Notes: a model not told the origin generated them from the letters alone. 64,000 nt of DNA from Aphanothece saxicola GSE-SYN-MK-01-06B (GCA_019359745.1 JAHHGT010000001.1:1-64000), one strand, 5' to 3'; shown: positions 44,765 to 53,031, numbered from the stretch's first letter. Numbers and translations are program-made.

Positions 44765-45762
44765 ATCGCCTGCTGGTGCAGGATCCGGGCCTCCAACCGA
44801 TGCGGAGGCCCGGTGCGAAACCCCTCCCCGTAGCCGCGCTGGGCGGACTCCACCAGCGCGCGGTCCTCGGCGAGAAACTGCACCATCTCCGCCATCAGGG
44901 CCTCGCCTTCGCCTTGGCGCTCCTGCGGGCCCAGCAGCCACACCTGCATGGTGCAGCTGTCGAGACGGTTGGGCAGAAACTGGATCAGGGCCAGCCGTCC
45001 GTCGGGCCACAGCAGCAGGTGGTTCCAGGGCGGCAGGCCGAAGGTGAGAAATTCTGTGTCCCCTTCCAGCCAGGGGGTGGCCAGCACGTTGGCCCAGGTG
45101 CCGAAGCGATGGCTGTAGTGGCGCACTGGCCCCTGCATCCGGTGCAGGGTGGTGGGATGGGCAATGGCGACGTGATAGTCGTCGAGGGTGTTGTCGTGGG
45201 CGATCTTCCAGTTGCAGGCCAGGATCTGCCTATGGAACGCCAGGGAAACCAGGGGCCGTGCGAGGTCCGGCGCCGCTTCCCGTAGCGGCAGATCGAGCTG
45301 GTCGTCGAGGGGGATCGGATCGGCCCCGAAGGCCACCCAGATCAGGGAGGCCCGCAGCCGGCAGCCGAGGGTCTCCAGCGGCCAGGCTTCGCGATCGAAC
45401 GGTTCGATGAACTCCGCCTCCCGGGCGGCCGCCAGCAGCGCACCGCCCAGGTCGTAGGTCCAGCCGTGGTACGGACACACCAGCCTGCGGCAGGCCACGG
45501 TCCCGTCGGCAGGCTCCCGGAAGGCCACGGCCCGGTGGGGGCAACGGTTATGGAACGCCCGAACGACGCCGTCACGGCCATGGCTCAGCAGCACCGGCAG
45601 GCCCAGCAGCTCCACCGCCCGGACATGGCCCTGGGGAAGATCGGAGACGGTGGCGACGGGATGCCAGAAGCGCGACGCGTAGCGCTCCCGCTCGAGGGCG
45701 GCGACGGCTTCGGAGCGGTAGAGCTCCGGTGGCAGGAAACTGGTTGTGGCAGCAGACGACAT
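44713..45762 (-). CDS. Rieske non-heme iron oxygenase, alpha-subunit type
   Basis: A 349-residue Rieske oxygenase (ATG 45762, MSSAATTSFLPPELYRS). The [2Fe-2S] motifs are CPHRAVAF and CPYHGWTYDL (CxH and CxxH). The mononuclear iron site follows in NTLDDYHVAIAHPTTLH, with the bridging Asp and two His. It resembles choline/carnitine-type and other small-molecule monooxygenases more than ring-hydroxylating dioxygenases. It starts 10 bp after the ABC ATPase stop in the transporter operon. Given the guanidine genes upstream, an oxidative step on an imported guanidino or amine compound is an attractive but unproven role. Confidence 0.85.
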   Translation of the reverse strand: MSSAATTSFLPPELYRSEAVAALERERYASRFWHPVATVSDLPQGHVRAVELLGLPVLLSHGRDGVVRAFHNRCPHRAVAFREPADGTVACRRLVCPYHGWTYDLGGALLAAAREAEFIEPFDREAWPLETLGCRLRASLIWVAFGADPIPLDDQLDLPLREAAPDLARPLVSLAFHRQILACNWKIAHDNTLDDYHVAIAHPTTLHRMQGPVRHYSHRFGTWANVLATPWLEGDTEFLTFGLPPWNHLLLWPDGRLALIQFLPNRLDSCTMQVWLLGPQERQGEGEALMAEMVQFLAEDRALVESAQRGYGEGFRTGPPHRLEARILHQQAIYAALLEPWYASGRMPR

Positions 45763-45772
45763 CAAGGGGCGC

Positions 45773-46540
45773 TCAGAGCAGGGAGCCGTCCAGGCTGCGC
45801 AGGCGTCCCGCCAGCTCCTCACGCAGTTCCAGGAAGGGTTGGGACACGCGCAGGTGGCGCAGATCGGAGCGGTCCAGCTGCACGGACACGGTGTGCACGA
45901 TCCGGCCGGGCCGCGGCGCCATGATGTGGACGGTGCCGGCGAGCAGCAGCGCCTCCTCGATGTCGTGGGTGATCAGCAGGGCCGTGAGTCCCGTGGTCTT
46001 CCAGAGGTCGTGGAGGAATTCCTGCATCGACTCCCTGATCTGCAGATCCAGCGCCCCGAAGGGCTCATCCAGCAGCAGCACCTTCGGCTCGGTGGCCAGG
46101 GCCCGGGCGATCGCCACCCGCTGCTGCATGCCCCCGGAGAGTTCCCGCGGCAGCAGCCGGGCCGCATCCGCCAGGCCGACCACGTCGAGGAAGTAGGCGG
46201 TCCGCTCCCGGATCTCCGCCTTGCCCCTGCCCTGCAGGGACAGGCCGAAGGCGACGTTCTGGGCCGCCGTGAGCCAGGGGTAGAGGCTGTACTTCTGGAA
46301 CACCATGCCCCGGTCGGAGCCGGGGCGCCGCACCTGCTCACCATCCAGGTGGATGGTGCCCGCACTGGGCCGCTCCAGGCCGGCGATCAGCCGCATCACG
46401 GTGGATTTGCCTGACCCCGAGCTTCCCACCAAGGCCATGAACTGGCCGGACACCAGCTCGAAGCTGATGTCCTCGAGTACAAGCTTGCGATCACGCCCCT
46501 CACCGAAGCTCTTGGAAACGTTGGAAACCTGGAGATGCAT
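45773..46540 (-). CDS. ABC transporter ATP-binding protein (NitT/TauT type)
   Basis: A 255-residue ATPase of the nitrate/sulfonate/taurine importer class. Walker A VGSSGSGKSTVMRLIAG, signature LSGGMQQRVAIARAL, Walker B VLLLDEPFGALD and the switch His in LLITHDIEEALLLA are all present. It lies 5 bp after the permease. Transporters of this class are linked to guanidine hydrolase in cyanobacteria, so guanidine or a related cation is the likely cargo. Confidence 0.92.
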   Translation of the reverse strand: MHLQVSNVSKSFGEGRDRKLVLEDISFELVSGQFMALVGSSGSGKSTVMRLIAGLERPSAGTIHLDGEQVRRPGSDRGMVFQKYSLYPWLTAAQNVAFGLSLQGRGKAEIRERTAYFLDVVGLADAARLLPRELSGGMQQRVAIARALATEPKVLLLDEPFGALDLQIRESMQEFLHDLWKTTGLTALLITHDIEEALLLAGTVHIMAPRPGRIVHTVSVQLDRSDLRHLRVSQPFLELREELAGRLRSLDGSLL

Positions 46541-46545
46541 GGGGT

Positions 46546-47331
46546 TCAGTTGGCCCAGGAACAGGCCCGACGCATCAGGAACCGGAAGCCGAGATCGATG
46601 ATCAGGCCGATCAGGCCGATCACGATCAGGCCGACGAAGATTTCATCGGTGCGCAGGAATCTCTGGGCCAGGCTGATGCGTTTGCCCAGGCCCTCGTTGG
46701 CCGCCACCAGTTCAGCAACGATCACGAGATTCCAGGCCGACGCCATGTTGATCCGGTAGGTGTCGAGCACCTGGGGGGCAATGAACGGGGCCACCACCCT
46801 GGTGAGGATCGGCAGACCACGGCCTCCGAGGGTGAGTGCCGTTTCCACCAATTCGGAGGGAACGAACTTCACAGCATCCATGATCATCAGCGTGTTGAAG
46901 AAAAAGGTGCCGATGAAGATGAGCATCACCTTGGGCAGCTCTTCCAGGCCGAAGTAGATGATCAACAGGGGAATGAAGGCCGGGGCCGGCATGTACCGGA
47001 TCAACCCCATCAGCGGCTCAAGGAGATAGCAGATGGTTAGGTTCGTGCCCATGGCAATGCCGATCGGCAAGGCCAGCCCGGCGGAGATCACGAATCCCAG
47101 GAAGACCCTCTGGATGCTGGCGATGGCGTCTTTGACCAGAATCCCCTGCTGAAACTGGTCGGTCCCCGCCTGCCACACCGCCCCGGGCCCGGGCAGGAAG
47201 AGCTTGTCGACCATGCCGCTGGAGGTGGTCAGAAACCACACCACAAAGACCATGAGGATGCCGAGAACCCCGAGGACCCAGGGGTGATGGAGGAAGCGGC
47301 GCAGGGCAGGAGACCGGACCATGGCGGTCAA
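46546..47331 (-). CDS. ABC transporter permease (NitT/TauT type)
   Basis: A 261-residue membrane protein with about six helices, for example WVLGVLGILMVFVVWFLTT and VIGLIGLIIDLGFRFL. The EAA-type cytoplasmic loop reads ALTLGGRGLPILTRVVAPFI. It overlaps the binding-protein stop by 4 bp and precedes the ATPase, making a complete one-permease importer (homodimer expected). Confidence 0.92.
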   Translation of the reverse strand: MTAMVRSPALRRFLHHPWVLGVLGILMVFVVWFLTTSSGMVDKLFLPGPGAVWQAGTDQFQQGILVKDAIASIQRVFLGFVISAGLALPIGIAMGTNLTICYLLEPLMGLIRYMPAPAFIPLLIIYFGLEELPKVMLIFIGTFFFNTLMIMDAVKFVPSELVETALTLGGRGLPILTRVVAPFIAPQVLDTYRINMASAWNLVIVAELVAANEGLGKRISLAQRFLRTDEIFVGLIVIGLIGLIIDLGFRFLMRRACSWAN

Positions 47332-48338
47332 GGTGCGTTGTCGACGAACTGGGAATTCAGCAGGTTGGTCAGATCAGGCTTGGTCTTGGCCAGGCCCGTT
47401 TCCACCAGGAAGGCGCTGATCTGCTCGGCGGCATAGGGCAACGACAGCATCGTGGTGCCCTGTTTGAAGTTGCTGCGGTTTTCCGCGAGCGTCTGGATGG
47501 TGGTGCCGGCGTTGTACTCCTTGAACTCCGCCTCACTGACACCGGAGCGCTCCACCAGGATCGGCAGGGTGCCGGCGGGATCGTCCTTGATGGTCTTGAG
47601 GGTGGCGAACCAGGCGTTGACGATCTTCTGGACCTTCTCCGGATTCTTGGCGACGAAGTCGGTGCGGCAGACGAGCAGATCGCTGATCGCTCCCGGATGG
47701 TCCTTGGAGGTGGCCAGGGCCCGGCTGCCTGGACGCTTCAGGGCCTGGGTGGTGAAGGGGGCATAGACACCCGCCGCATCAACCTTGCCGGCGGCAAAGG
47801 CCGCCGCAGCGGCGCCGGTTTCCAGGGGGACGAAGGTGATGTCCTTGGCGGAGAGCCCCGCCTCCTTGAGCACCTTCAGCAGCAGGAAGTGGTCGACGGT
47901 GCCTTCCTCGGCGGCCACCTTCTTACCTTTCAGACCAGGGATGGAGGTGATTTCCGCTGCAGCGATGATCTGGTCATTGCCCGTGGAGAAATCGTTCTGC
48001 AGCACAACCTGCAGATCCGCACCGCCAGCCACGGAACTGATGGTGTCGTTCAACGTCTGGCTGTTGCAGTCAAGCTGGCCGGCGTTGAGGGCATTGATGG
48101 AGTCGAGGTAGCCGTCGAACCACTGCATCGAGGCCGCCACACCTTGCGCCTTGAACAGGTCCTTGACCTCAGTGACTTTCCATGGGAACCAGCCTGGCCA
48201 GGCGCTGTAGCCGATCTTGACGGGTGCCTCCTGGCTCGCGGGTTGCTGGCAACCGGCCAGCAACCCTCCCCCGAGGGTGGCCATCAGGACGAGGGAAATC
48301 GCCCGGCGTTGACGACGAAAGAAGGAGGGTTTCAACAT
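47328..48338 (-). CDS. ABC transporter substrate-binding lipoprotein (TauA/NrtA-like)
   Basis: A 336-residue binding protein with a lipoprotein signal (LVLMATLGGGLLAGCQQP; Cys is the lipid attachment point). The mature part begins VKIGYSAWPGWFPWKV, typical of the NitT/TauT class, with WFDGYLDSINALNAGQLDC and VDAAGVYAPFTTQAL. It heads the importer genes 127 bp downstream of the GlnT gene. That gap contains a CCGCG/CGCGG hairpin, so transport genes may have their own promoter or be processed. Likely ligand guanidine or a substituted guanidine, by context only. Confidence 0.88.
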   Translation of the reverse strand: MLKPSFFRRQRRAISLVLMATLGGGLLAGCQQPASQEAPVKIGYSAWPGWFPWKVTEVKDLFKAQGVAASMQWFDGYLDSINALNAGQLDCNSQTLNDTISSVAGGADLQVVLQNDFSTGNDQIIAAAEITSIPGLKGKKVAAEEGTVDHFLLLKVLKEAGLSAKDITFVPLETGAAAAAFAAGKVDAAGVYAPFTTQALKRPGSRALATSKDHPGAISDLLVCRTDFVAKNPEKVQKIVNAWFATLKTIKDDPAGTLPILVERSGVSEAEFKEYNAGTTIQTLAENRSNFKQGTTMLSLPYAAEQISAFLVETGLAKTKPDLTNLLNSQFVDNAP

Positions 48339-48465
48339 CAGGAGATTCGGGGAAAGGGTGGCGTCTGAAGATGGGGCTCAGAGCTGAGTTCGGTGCTTTG
48401 GGCAATCACCGCGAACGATGGTGTCCGCGGGGTTGGTGATGGTTGAAGCGCCTTTGCAGAGGGGG

Positions 48466-49830
48466 TCAGAAGAACTCCAGATAACGCTGCTGCTCCCATT
48501 CGGAAACCGCAGAGTGGTAGGACTCCCATTCTTCTCTTTTGTAGGTGATAAAGGCCTTGAACATGGCATCACCGAATACGCTTTTGGCAAGTGGATCCTG
48601 GGAGAAAGCATCGACGGCTTCGCCGAGGGTTCGCGGCAGCATCGTCAGGCCCCGTTCGGCCCGCTCTGCTGCGCTCAGTGTGTAGGCATTGACCAGATTG
48701 GGCGCGCCGGGATCGAGTTCTTCGCGGATCCCTTCCAGACCGGCCGCGAGCATCAAGGCGGCGCCAAGATAGGGGTTGCAGGAGATGTCAGCGGCCCGGC
48801 ACTCCACCCGTCCGCCCGGTGAGGGAATGCGCAGCATGTTGGTGCGATTGTTGTTGCCGTAGCACACGAAGACCGGAGCCCAGGTGAATCCCGACATGCT
48901 TCCCTGCGCCACCAAGCGCTTGTAACTGTTCACCGTCGGAGCGATCACCGCGCAGATGGCGGGTGCGTGGCGGAGAACGCCGGCGATGAAGTGCTCGGCC
49001 AGCCGGGTGACCTTTCCCGGGGTGGCGTCGGGGGTGGCGAACAGGTTGGCACCCGTCTGCGCATCCGCCATGGACATGTTGAAGTGGGCGCCGCTGCCGG
49101 TGCGATCGCCGAAGGGCTTGGGCATGAAGGTGGCCAGCAACCCGTGGCGATGGGCGATCTCCTTCGCCATCAGCTTGAAGAAGGTCAGCCGGTCGGCCAT
49201 GGTGAGGACTTCGGCGTAATCGAAGTCGGTTTCGAACTGGCCAGGACCATCTTCGTGATCGAAGGAATAGACCCCCCAGCCCAGATCGTTCATGGCCTGC
49301 ACCAGCTCGTCCAGCCAGGGCAGGTTGTCGAGCAGGCCGCGTACGTCGTAGGCGGGTTTGTCGAGGGTGTCGCGATCGCTGTAGGGCACCCAGCCGCCCG
49401 CCGCGCCTTTCTTGAGCACGAAAAACTCGGTCTCGATGCCGAGGTTGAAGCGGAAGCCCATGGCGGCGGCCTCCTGGCGCACCCGGCTGAGAATGTGGCG
49501 GCTGCAGGCGTCAAAGGGCTGGCCGTGCAGGTGCAGGTCACTGGCGAACCAGGCCACCTCCCGCTGCCAGGGCAGCACCGTGACACTGGCCGGATCGGGG
49601 ACGGCGGCCACCTCGTCGTCGCTCACCTCCTGGGGCACCCCGTCGAGGGCCGCCCCGGTGAACAGTTCGGAACCGGCCATCATCTGGGCCAGGTGCTCCA
49701 GGGGCACGGCCTTGGCCTTGCTCACCCCGTGCAGATCGACGAAGCTCGCCAGGGCGTAACGGACGCCTTTGGCCCGCAGGTCGGCCTGCAGAGCTGCGGT
49801 CGGGTCGGAGGCTGGATGCTGGTGGCTCAT
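48466..49830 (-). CDS. glnT: GlnT-type glutamine synthetase in the guanidine operon
   Basis: A 454-residue glutamate-amine ligase of the GlnT branch. Motifs are ASFVDLHGVSKAKAVP, VLPWQREVAWFASDLHLHG, GIETEFFVL, SFDHEDGPGQFETDFDY, RTGSGAHFNMSMADA and NNRTNMLRIPSPGGRVECR. The start codon shares its A with the ghaB stop (TGATG), so it is translationally coupled to the nickel chaperone gene. It may capture the ammonia released from guanidine, or glutamylate another amine as the methylamide-forming homologues do. It shares the block order with the paralogue at 40179 but differs in the H-x-H site (HFN against HLH). Confidence 0.87.
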   Translation of the reverse strand: MSHQHPASDPTAALQADLRAKGVRYALASFVDLHGVSKAKAVPLEHLAQMMAGSELFTGAALDGVPQEVSDDEVAAVPDPASVTVLPWQREVAWFASDLHLHGQPFDACSRHILSRVRQEAAAMGFRFNLGIETEFFVLKKGAAGGWVPYSDRDTLDKPAYDVRGLLDNLPWLDELVQAMNDLGWGVYSFDHEDGPGQFETDFDYAEVLTMADRLTFFKLMAKEIAHRHGLLATFMPKPFGDRTGSGAHFNMSMADAQTGANLFATPDATPGKVTRLAEHFIAGVLRHAPAICAVIAPTVNSYKRLVAQGSMSGFTWAPVFVCYGNNNRTNMLRIPSPGGRVECRAADISCNPYLGAALMLAAGLEGIREELDPGAPNLVNAYTLSAAERAERGLTMLPRTLGEAVDAFSQDPLAKSVFGDAMFKAFITYKREEWESYHSAVSEWEQQRYLEFF

Positions 49831-50531
49831 CAGGCGGGGATCAGGGCGGGGGTGGTTGGCAGGCTGTTGAGCTGGGTGGCGAGCCAGTCGTGCCAGGCGT
49901 CGAAGCCTTCGCCGCTGGTGGCGGAGAGGCGGAACACGGCGCAGCGGGGATTGACCTGGCGGATGTGGGCTTCGATCCGCTCCACATCCACCGGCAGGTG
50001 GGGCAGCAGATCCACCTTGGTGATCAGCACGCAGTCGGCTTCCCGGAACATGACCGGGTACTTGAGCGGCTTGTCGTCCCCCTCGGTGACGCTCAGGAGC
50101 GCCACCTTGCGGTGCTCACCGATGGCGAACTCGGCGGGGCAGACCAGGTTGCCCACGTTCTCCACCCAGAGCAGATCCAGATCCGAAGGGTCCAGCCGCT
50201 GCTGCAAAAGCTTCAGCCCACCGCTCACCATGGCGGCATCGAGGTGGCAGGCCCGACCGGTGGTGATCGGCACCACCGGGATCCCGACGGCCTCCAGCCG
50301 CTCGGCGTCGAGCAGGGTGGTCATGTCGCCTTCGAGCACGGCCATGGCCCAGCGTCCGGCGAGGGCGGCCAGGCTGCGCTCCAGCAGGGAGGTCTTGCCG
50401 GCGCCGGGGCTGCTCATCACGTTGAGGCACAGCAGGTTCCAGGCGTCGAAGTGCTCGCGGTTGTGGTCGGCCCGGTGCTGGTTGGCTGCCAGCAGGTTGA
50501 GGCCGAGGGTGTCTTCGAGGGGCATGTGCAT
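49830..50531 (-). CDS. ghaB: HypB-like GTPase, nickel chaperone of guanidine hydrolase (GhaB)
   Basis: A 233-residue SIMIBI GTPase that loads nickel. P-loop [17 protein letters not shown], switch region [14 protein letters not shown], the metal-site [12 protein letters not shown] and the guanine-specificity motif [10 protein letters not shown] are intact. The N-terminal poly-His/Cys extension of some HypB proteins is absent. No hydrogenase gene is nearby. Gene order gdmH-ghaA-ghaB identifies it as the guanidine hydrolase accessory protein described for Synechocystis. It starts 6 bp after ghaA. Confidence 0.9.
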   Translation of the reverse strand: MHMPLEDTLGLNLLAANQHRADHNREHFDAWNLLCLNVMSSPGAGKTSLLERSLAALAGRWAMAVLEGDMTTLLDAERLEAVGIPVVPITTGRACHLDAAMVSGGLKLLQQRLDPSDLDLLWVENVGNLVCPAEFAIGEHRKVALLSVTEGDDKPLKYPVMFREADCVLITKVDLLPHLPVDVERIEAHIRQVNPRCAVFRLSATSGEGFDAWHDWLATQLNSLPTTPALIPA

Positions 50532-50537
50532 GGCGGA

Positions 50538-50939
50538 TCAGCAGGCGGGGGTGGGGCAGGGTGCGGTGGGCGGTGTGGTGGCGGTCTCGAAGCCGTAGGC
50601 GACGGAGCGGATCCGCAGCTCGCGGCCGCTGACGATCTCCTCCATCGGGTGCTGACAGCAGGGGGAGCGGAAGCCGTCAGCCGGATCGGGGCTGTAGGTG
50701 GCCTGACAACGGACGCAGCGCCCCACCAGGGGCACCGACTCGATCACCAGTTCGGAGCCGTCGAGCCAGGAGCCCTTCACCGCATCCGACCAGGTGACCA
50801 CCAGCTGGTCGGGTTCGACGCAGGTGAAGCTGCCCACCTCAAGGTGGACCCGATCCACCCGGGGCTCCCGGGGGGCGTGCTGCTGCTTCCATTCGTGCAT
50901 GGAGAGGAGCAGGCAGCGGGTCATGTCGACTTCGTGCAC
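50538..50939 (-). CDS. ghaA: HypA-like metallochaperone of guanidine hydrolase (GhaA)
   Basis: A 133-residue HypA-type protein. The nickel-binding N-terminus MHEVDMTRCLLLSMHEW is preserved and the zinc-site loop has GRCVRCQATY and FRSPCCQHP. It lies 4 bp after gdmH and 6 bp before ghaB. With GhaB it delivers Ni2+ to the hydrolase; this pairing replaces the usual hydrogenase context. Confidence 0.9.
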   Translation of the reverse strand: MHEVDMTRCLLLSMHEWKQQHAPREPRVDRVHLEVGSFTCVEPDQLVVTWSDAVKGSWLDGSELVIESVPLVGRCVRCQATYSPDPADGFRSPCCQHPMEEIVSGRELRIRSVAYGFETATTPPTAPCPTPAC

Positions 50940-50943
50940 CCCC

Positions 50944-52158
50944 CTATCTCCAGGCGCGGTCGACCTGCATGTTGCAGTCGCTGTGAAGCCAGGCAGGGGC
51001 TGACTTGCGGGGCAGCTGGCCGCTCACCACGAGGTGGGCCATGGTGTCGCAGATGACCCGGGTGGCCATCAGGGAGGTCATGTCGCTGACGTCGTAGGGG
51101 GGGGAGACCTCCACCACCTCGAGGCCGCAGACCGGAACGTTGCGCACGATCAGCTCCAGGAGCTTGAGGGCTTCACGCGGCAGCAGCCCCCCCGGCTCTG
51201 GCCAGCCGGTGCCCGGCACGAAACCGGCATCGATGCAGTCGATGTCGAAGGAGATGTAGACGCAGTCGGTGCCGTCGGTGGCCCGTTCGATGGCGAACTT
51301 GGCCGCCGCCTCCAGGCCCATGTCGCAGATGTCGGTGACGGTGAGCACGTTGGTGCCCCGCTCGCGGCAGACCTTCACCCCTTCGCGCGGCACCTGCCAG
51401 CCGCCGATGCCCAGTTGCACCAGGTTCTCGGCCGGGGCGTTGGCCATGTTGGTCGCATGGAACCACGGGGTGGTGTGCATGCGTTCGTCGAGGTCGGTCT
51501 CCTGGGTATCGACGTGGCGATCGAAGTGGATGATGCCGACTTTCTTGTCGCCGAGGTGGCGGCAGACGCCCCGAACGGTGGGGAAGCCGATCGAGTGGTC
51601 GCCGCCCAAAATGATCGGGAAGGCGCCGCTGGCGAACACGTGGGCGATGCCCTTGGAGATCTGGTCGAAGCTCTTTTCGTTGTTGGCGGGGATGGTGAAG
51701 ATGTCACCCACGTCGCAGAGGGTGATCTGCTCGCGCAGGTCGACCCCCATTTCGTAGTTGTAGGGGGTGTAAAGGGCGGAAATGCGCCGGATGCCCTGGG
51801 GGCCGAATCGGGTGCCGGGGCGGTAGGTGGTGCCGCTGTCGTGGGGCACGCCCACCACCGCCACGTCAAACTCCCCGACCCGGTTCACATCCTCCAGGTA
51901 CGGGGCCTTCATGAAGGTGTTGATGCCCGCGTAGTGGGGCAGTTCGCCGCGGGAGAAGGTGGAGATGCGCCGATCGACGATGCTGCTCGCCGCCTCCAGG
52001 CCATAGCGAAGTCCCTGGTCGACTTCCTGTTGCCAGCCCGTCAGGGGCAGGGCAGCTTCTTTCTCCAGGGCCCGGGCCCCTTCGCTGCCGGCGGGGTGAC
52101 CACCCCGCGCAAAGGCGTCGGCCGCATCAGCAGTGCTGCCGCTGGACGGTTCGTTCAT
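50944..52158 (-). CDS. gdmH: Ni-dependent guanidine hydrolase (GdmH), ureohydrolase fold
   Basis: Hydrolyses guanidine to urea and ammonia. The 404-residue protein has an N-terminal extension of about 100 residues before the ureohydrolase core, longer than agmatinase. Metal ligands are in ILGGDHSIGFP (about residue 185), IIHFDRHVDTQETD (about 210) and SFDIDCIDAGFVPG (about 300). The FDRHVDTQ block, HTTPWFHATN and the linked HypA/HypB-like genes match the Synechocystis Sll1077 group, not arginine-pathway agmatinases. A guanidine-I riboswitch lies 30 bp upstream, which makes the functional call strong. Confidence 0.94.
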   Translation of the reverse strand: MNEPSSGSTADAADAFARGGHPAGSEGARALEKEAALPLTGWQQEVDQGLRYGLEAASSIVDRRISTFSRGELPHYAGINTFMKAPYLEDVNRVGEFDVAVVGVPHDSGTTYRPGTRFGPQGIRRISALYTPYNYEMGVDLREQITLCDVGDIFTIPANNEKSFDQISKGIAHVFASGAFPIILGGDHSIGFPTVRGVCRHLGDKKVGIIHFDRHVDTQETDLDERMHTTPWFHATNMANAPAENLVQLGIGGWQVPREGVKVCRERGTNVLTVTDICDMGLEAAAKFAIERATDGTDCVYISFDIDCIDAGFVPGTGWPEPGGLLPREALKLLELIVRNVPVCGLEVVEVSPPYDVSDMTSLMATRVICDTMAHLVVSGQLPRKSAPAWLHSDCNMQVDRAWR

Positions 52159-52187
52159 TCAGTCCTCTGGGCACGGTGGGAATAGGG

Positions 52188-52330
52188 CGGTCTCCCGGGC
52201 TTTTGTCCCTCCGTGCCATTCACTGCTTTGGGGGCATGGGCCCGACAAAACCATGAATGTGCTTCTCTCGGACCAGGCATCCATCCCATGGCCGGCAGAG
52301 CCAGCCGTGGTGGATCGGAACCCTAGAAGC
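52188..52330 (-). ncRNA. Guanidine-I (ykkC) riboswitch
   Basis: On the minus strand the three conserved blocks occur in order: GCTTCTAGGGTTCCG (from 52330), CTGGTCCGAGAGAAGC (to 52261) and ACGGAGGGACAAAAGCCCGG (52214 downward). GCTTCT pairs with AGAAGC to form P1a; ATCCA...TGGAT forms P2; CATTCA...TGAATG supports the third stem. These are the signature sequences of the class. The gdmH start is 30 nt downstream. GGCACGG in the core can alternatively pair with CCGTGCC (52171-52177) next to the AGAGGA ribosome-binding site, a possible expression platform. Confidence 0.95.
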
Positions 52331-52405
52331 AATGTCCGCCCAGGCATGGTGAAGGCCCATGGGGCTGACTGTTGTGACGGTTGCTACCGGAACCCCCTGG
52401 TCGGT

Positions 52406-52684
52406 TCAGGTGGGGCAGGGGAGACCCGCCGCTTTTCGGTTGGTTTCGCGGCGCAACAGCAGAAACAGGTAGTCAGGATCCTTGTACTGGCTCGGAAGGC
52501 ACTGATGCAGCTGCTCAAGGCGGTGCCAACAGACCGTTCGCTGAATCTTCTTGAGTGTTCGTCCTTCACGGACGAGCAGGCGCAGGGCCTTGCAGTACAT
52601 CGAATAGTTGGCCTCCAGTTCACCGATGGTGACCTTCGGGATCGTGGCCTTCGGCAGGGACGCTGGAAGCGATCGGGCGATCAT
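52406..52684 (-). CDS. Small conserved protein of the 'LVREG...QRTVCW' family (copy B)
   Basis: A 92-residue paralogue of the protein at 31286-31552. The shared core is ANYSMYCKALRLLVREG, LKKIQRTVCWHRLEQLH and a P-x2-YKDPDYLFLLLRRE end. ATG 52684 (MIARSLPASLPKATIPKV) is chosen; a longer reading lacks family support. It lies on the minus strand upstream of the guanidine riboswitch, with no evidence of joint regulation. Function unknown. Confidence 0.72.
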   Translation of the reverse strand: MIARSLPASLPKATIPKVTIGELEANYSMYCKALRLLVREGRTLKKIQRTVCWHRLEQLHQCLPSQYKDPDYLFLLLRRETNRKAAGLPCPT

Positions 52685-52872
52685 CGGCCATCCTTCGGGG
52701 CAGGCCCCGCAGAGATCCTTCCACTGTCGTTCATGGCCGGCCGTGGCGCGCCCCCCAAACGGGGACATTCCTGCCGGCGGCATCGGCATGGGGGTTCGCT
52801 GACCCGAACGCCGCGCAGGTGCTGCACCCCTTCCGATTCAGTTAAGGTTTTGGCAACAGATCGACACCAGCC

Positions 52873-53031
52873 ATGAACGCTGACCATCCCGTTCTGAACG
52901 CGCTGCTGCAGCAGCTCCGCTCCCTCAACGAGCAGTACTGCCAGCTTCCCAACGAAATCAACCGCTACCGCGTTGTCCGTCAGGAGCAGTTGATCGCCCA
53001 GTGGGCGCCTGGATTCCGTTTCGCCGCCTGA
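52873..53031 (+). CDS. 52-residue small protein, first of a tandem pair
   Basis: ORF of 53 codons (ATG 52873, TGA 53029). It reads MNADHPVLNALLQQLRSL, then QYCQLPNEINRYRVVRQEQL and IAQWAPGFRFAA. It is helical, with an RQEQLIAQW block repeated exactly in the next ORF. Same length, motif conservation and the tandem arrangement support real coding. Function unknown. Confidence 0.68.
   Translation: MNADHPVLNALLQQLRSLNEQYCQLPNEINRYRVVRQEQLIAQWAPGFRFAA

Noticed and set aside
48967-50598. 543-codon plus-strand open frame across glnT and ghaB
   Set aside because: Runs antisense to two genes with complete active-site motifs; translation lacks domain character.
49830-50939. HypA/HypB-like genes as hydrogenase maturation factors
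   Set aside because: No hydrogenase or other hyp genes nearby; they are embedded between gdmH and glnT with few-bp gaps.
50944-52158. Annotation of the ureohydrolase as agmatinase (SpeB)
   Set aside because: N-terminal extension, FDRHVDTQ block, linked HypA/HypB-like genes and guanidine-I riboswitch point to guanidine hydrolase.
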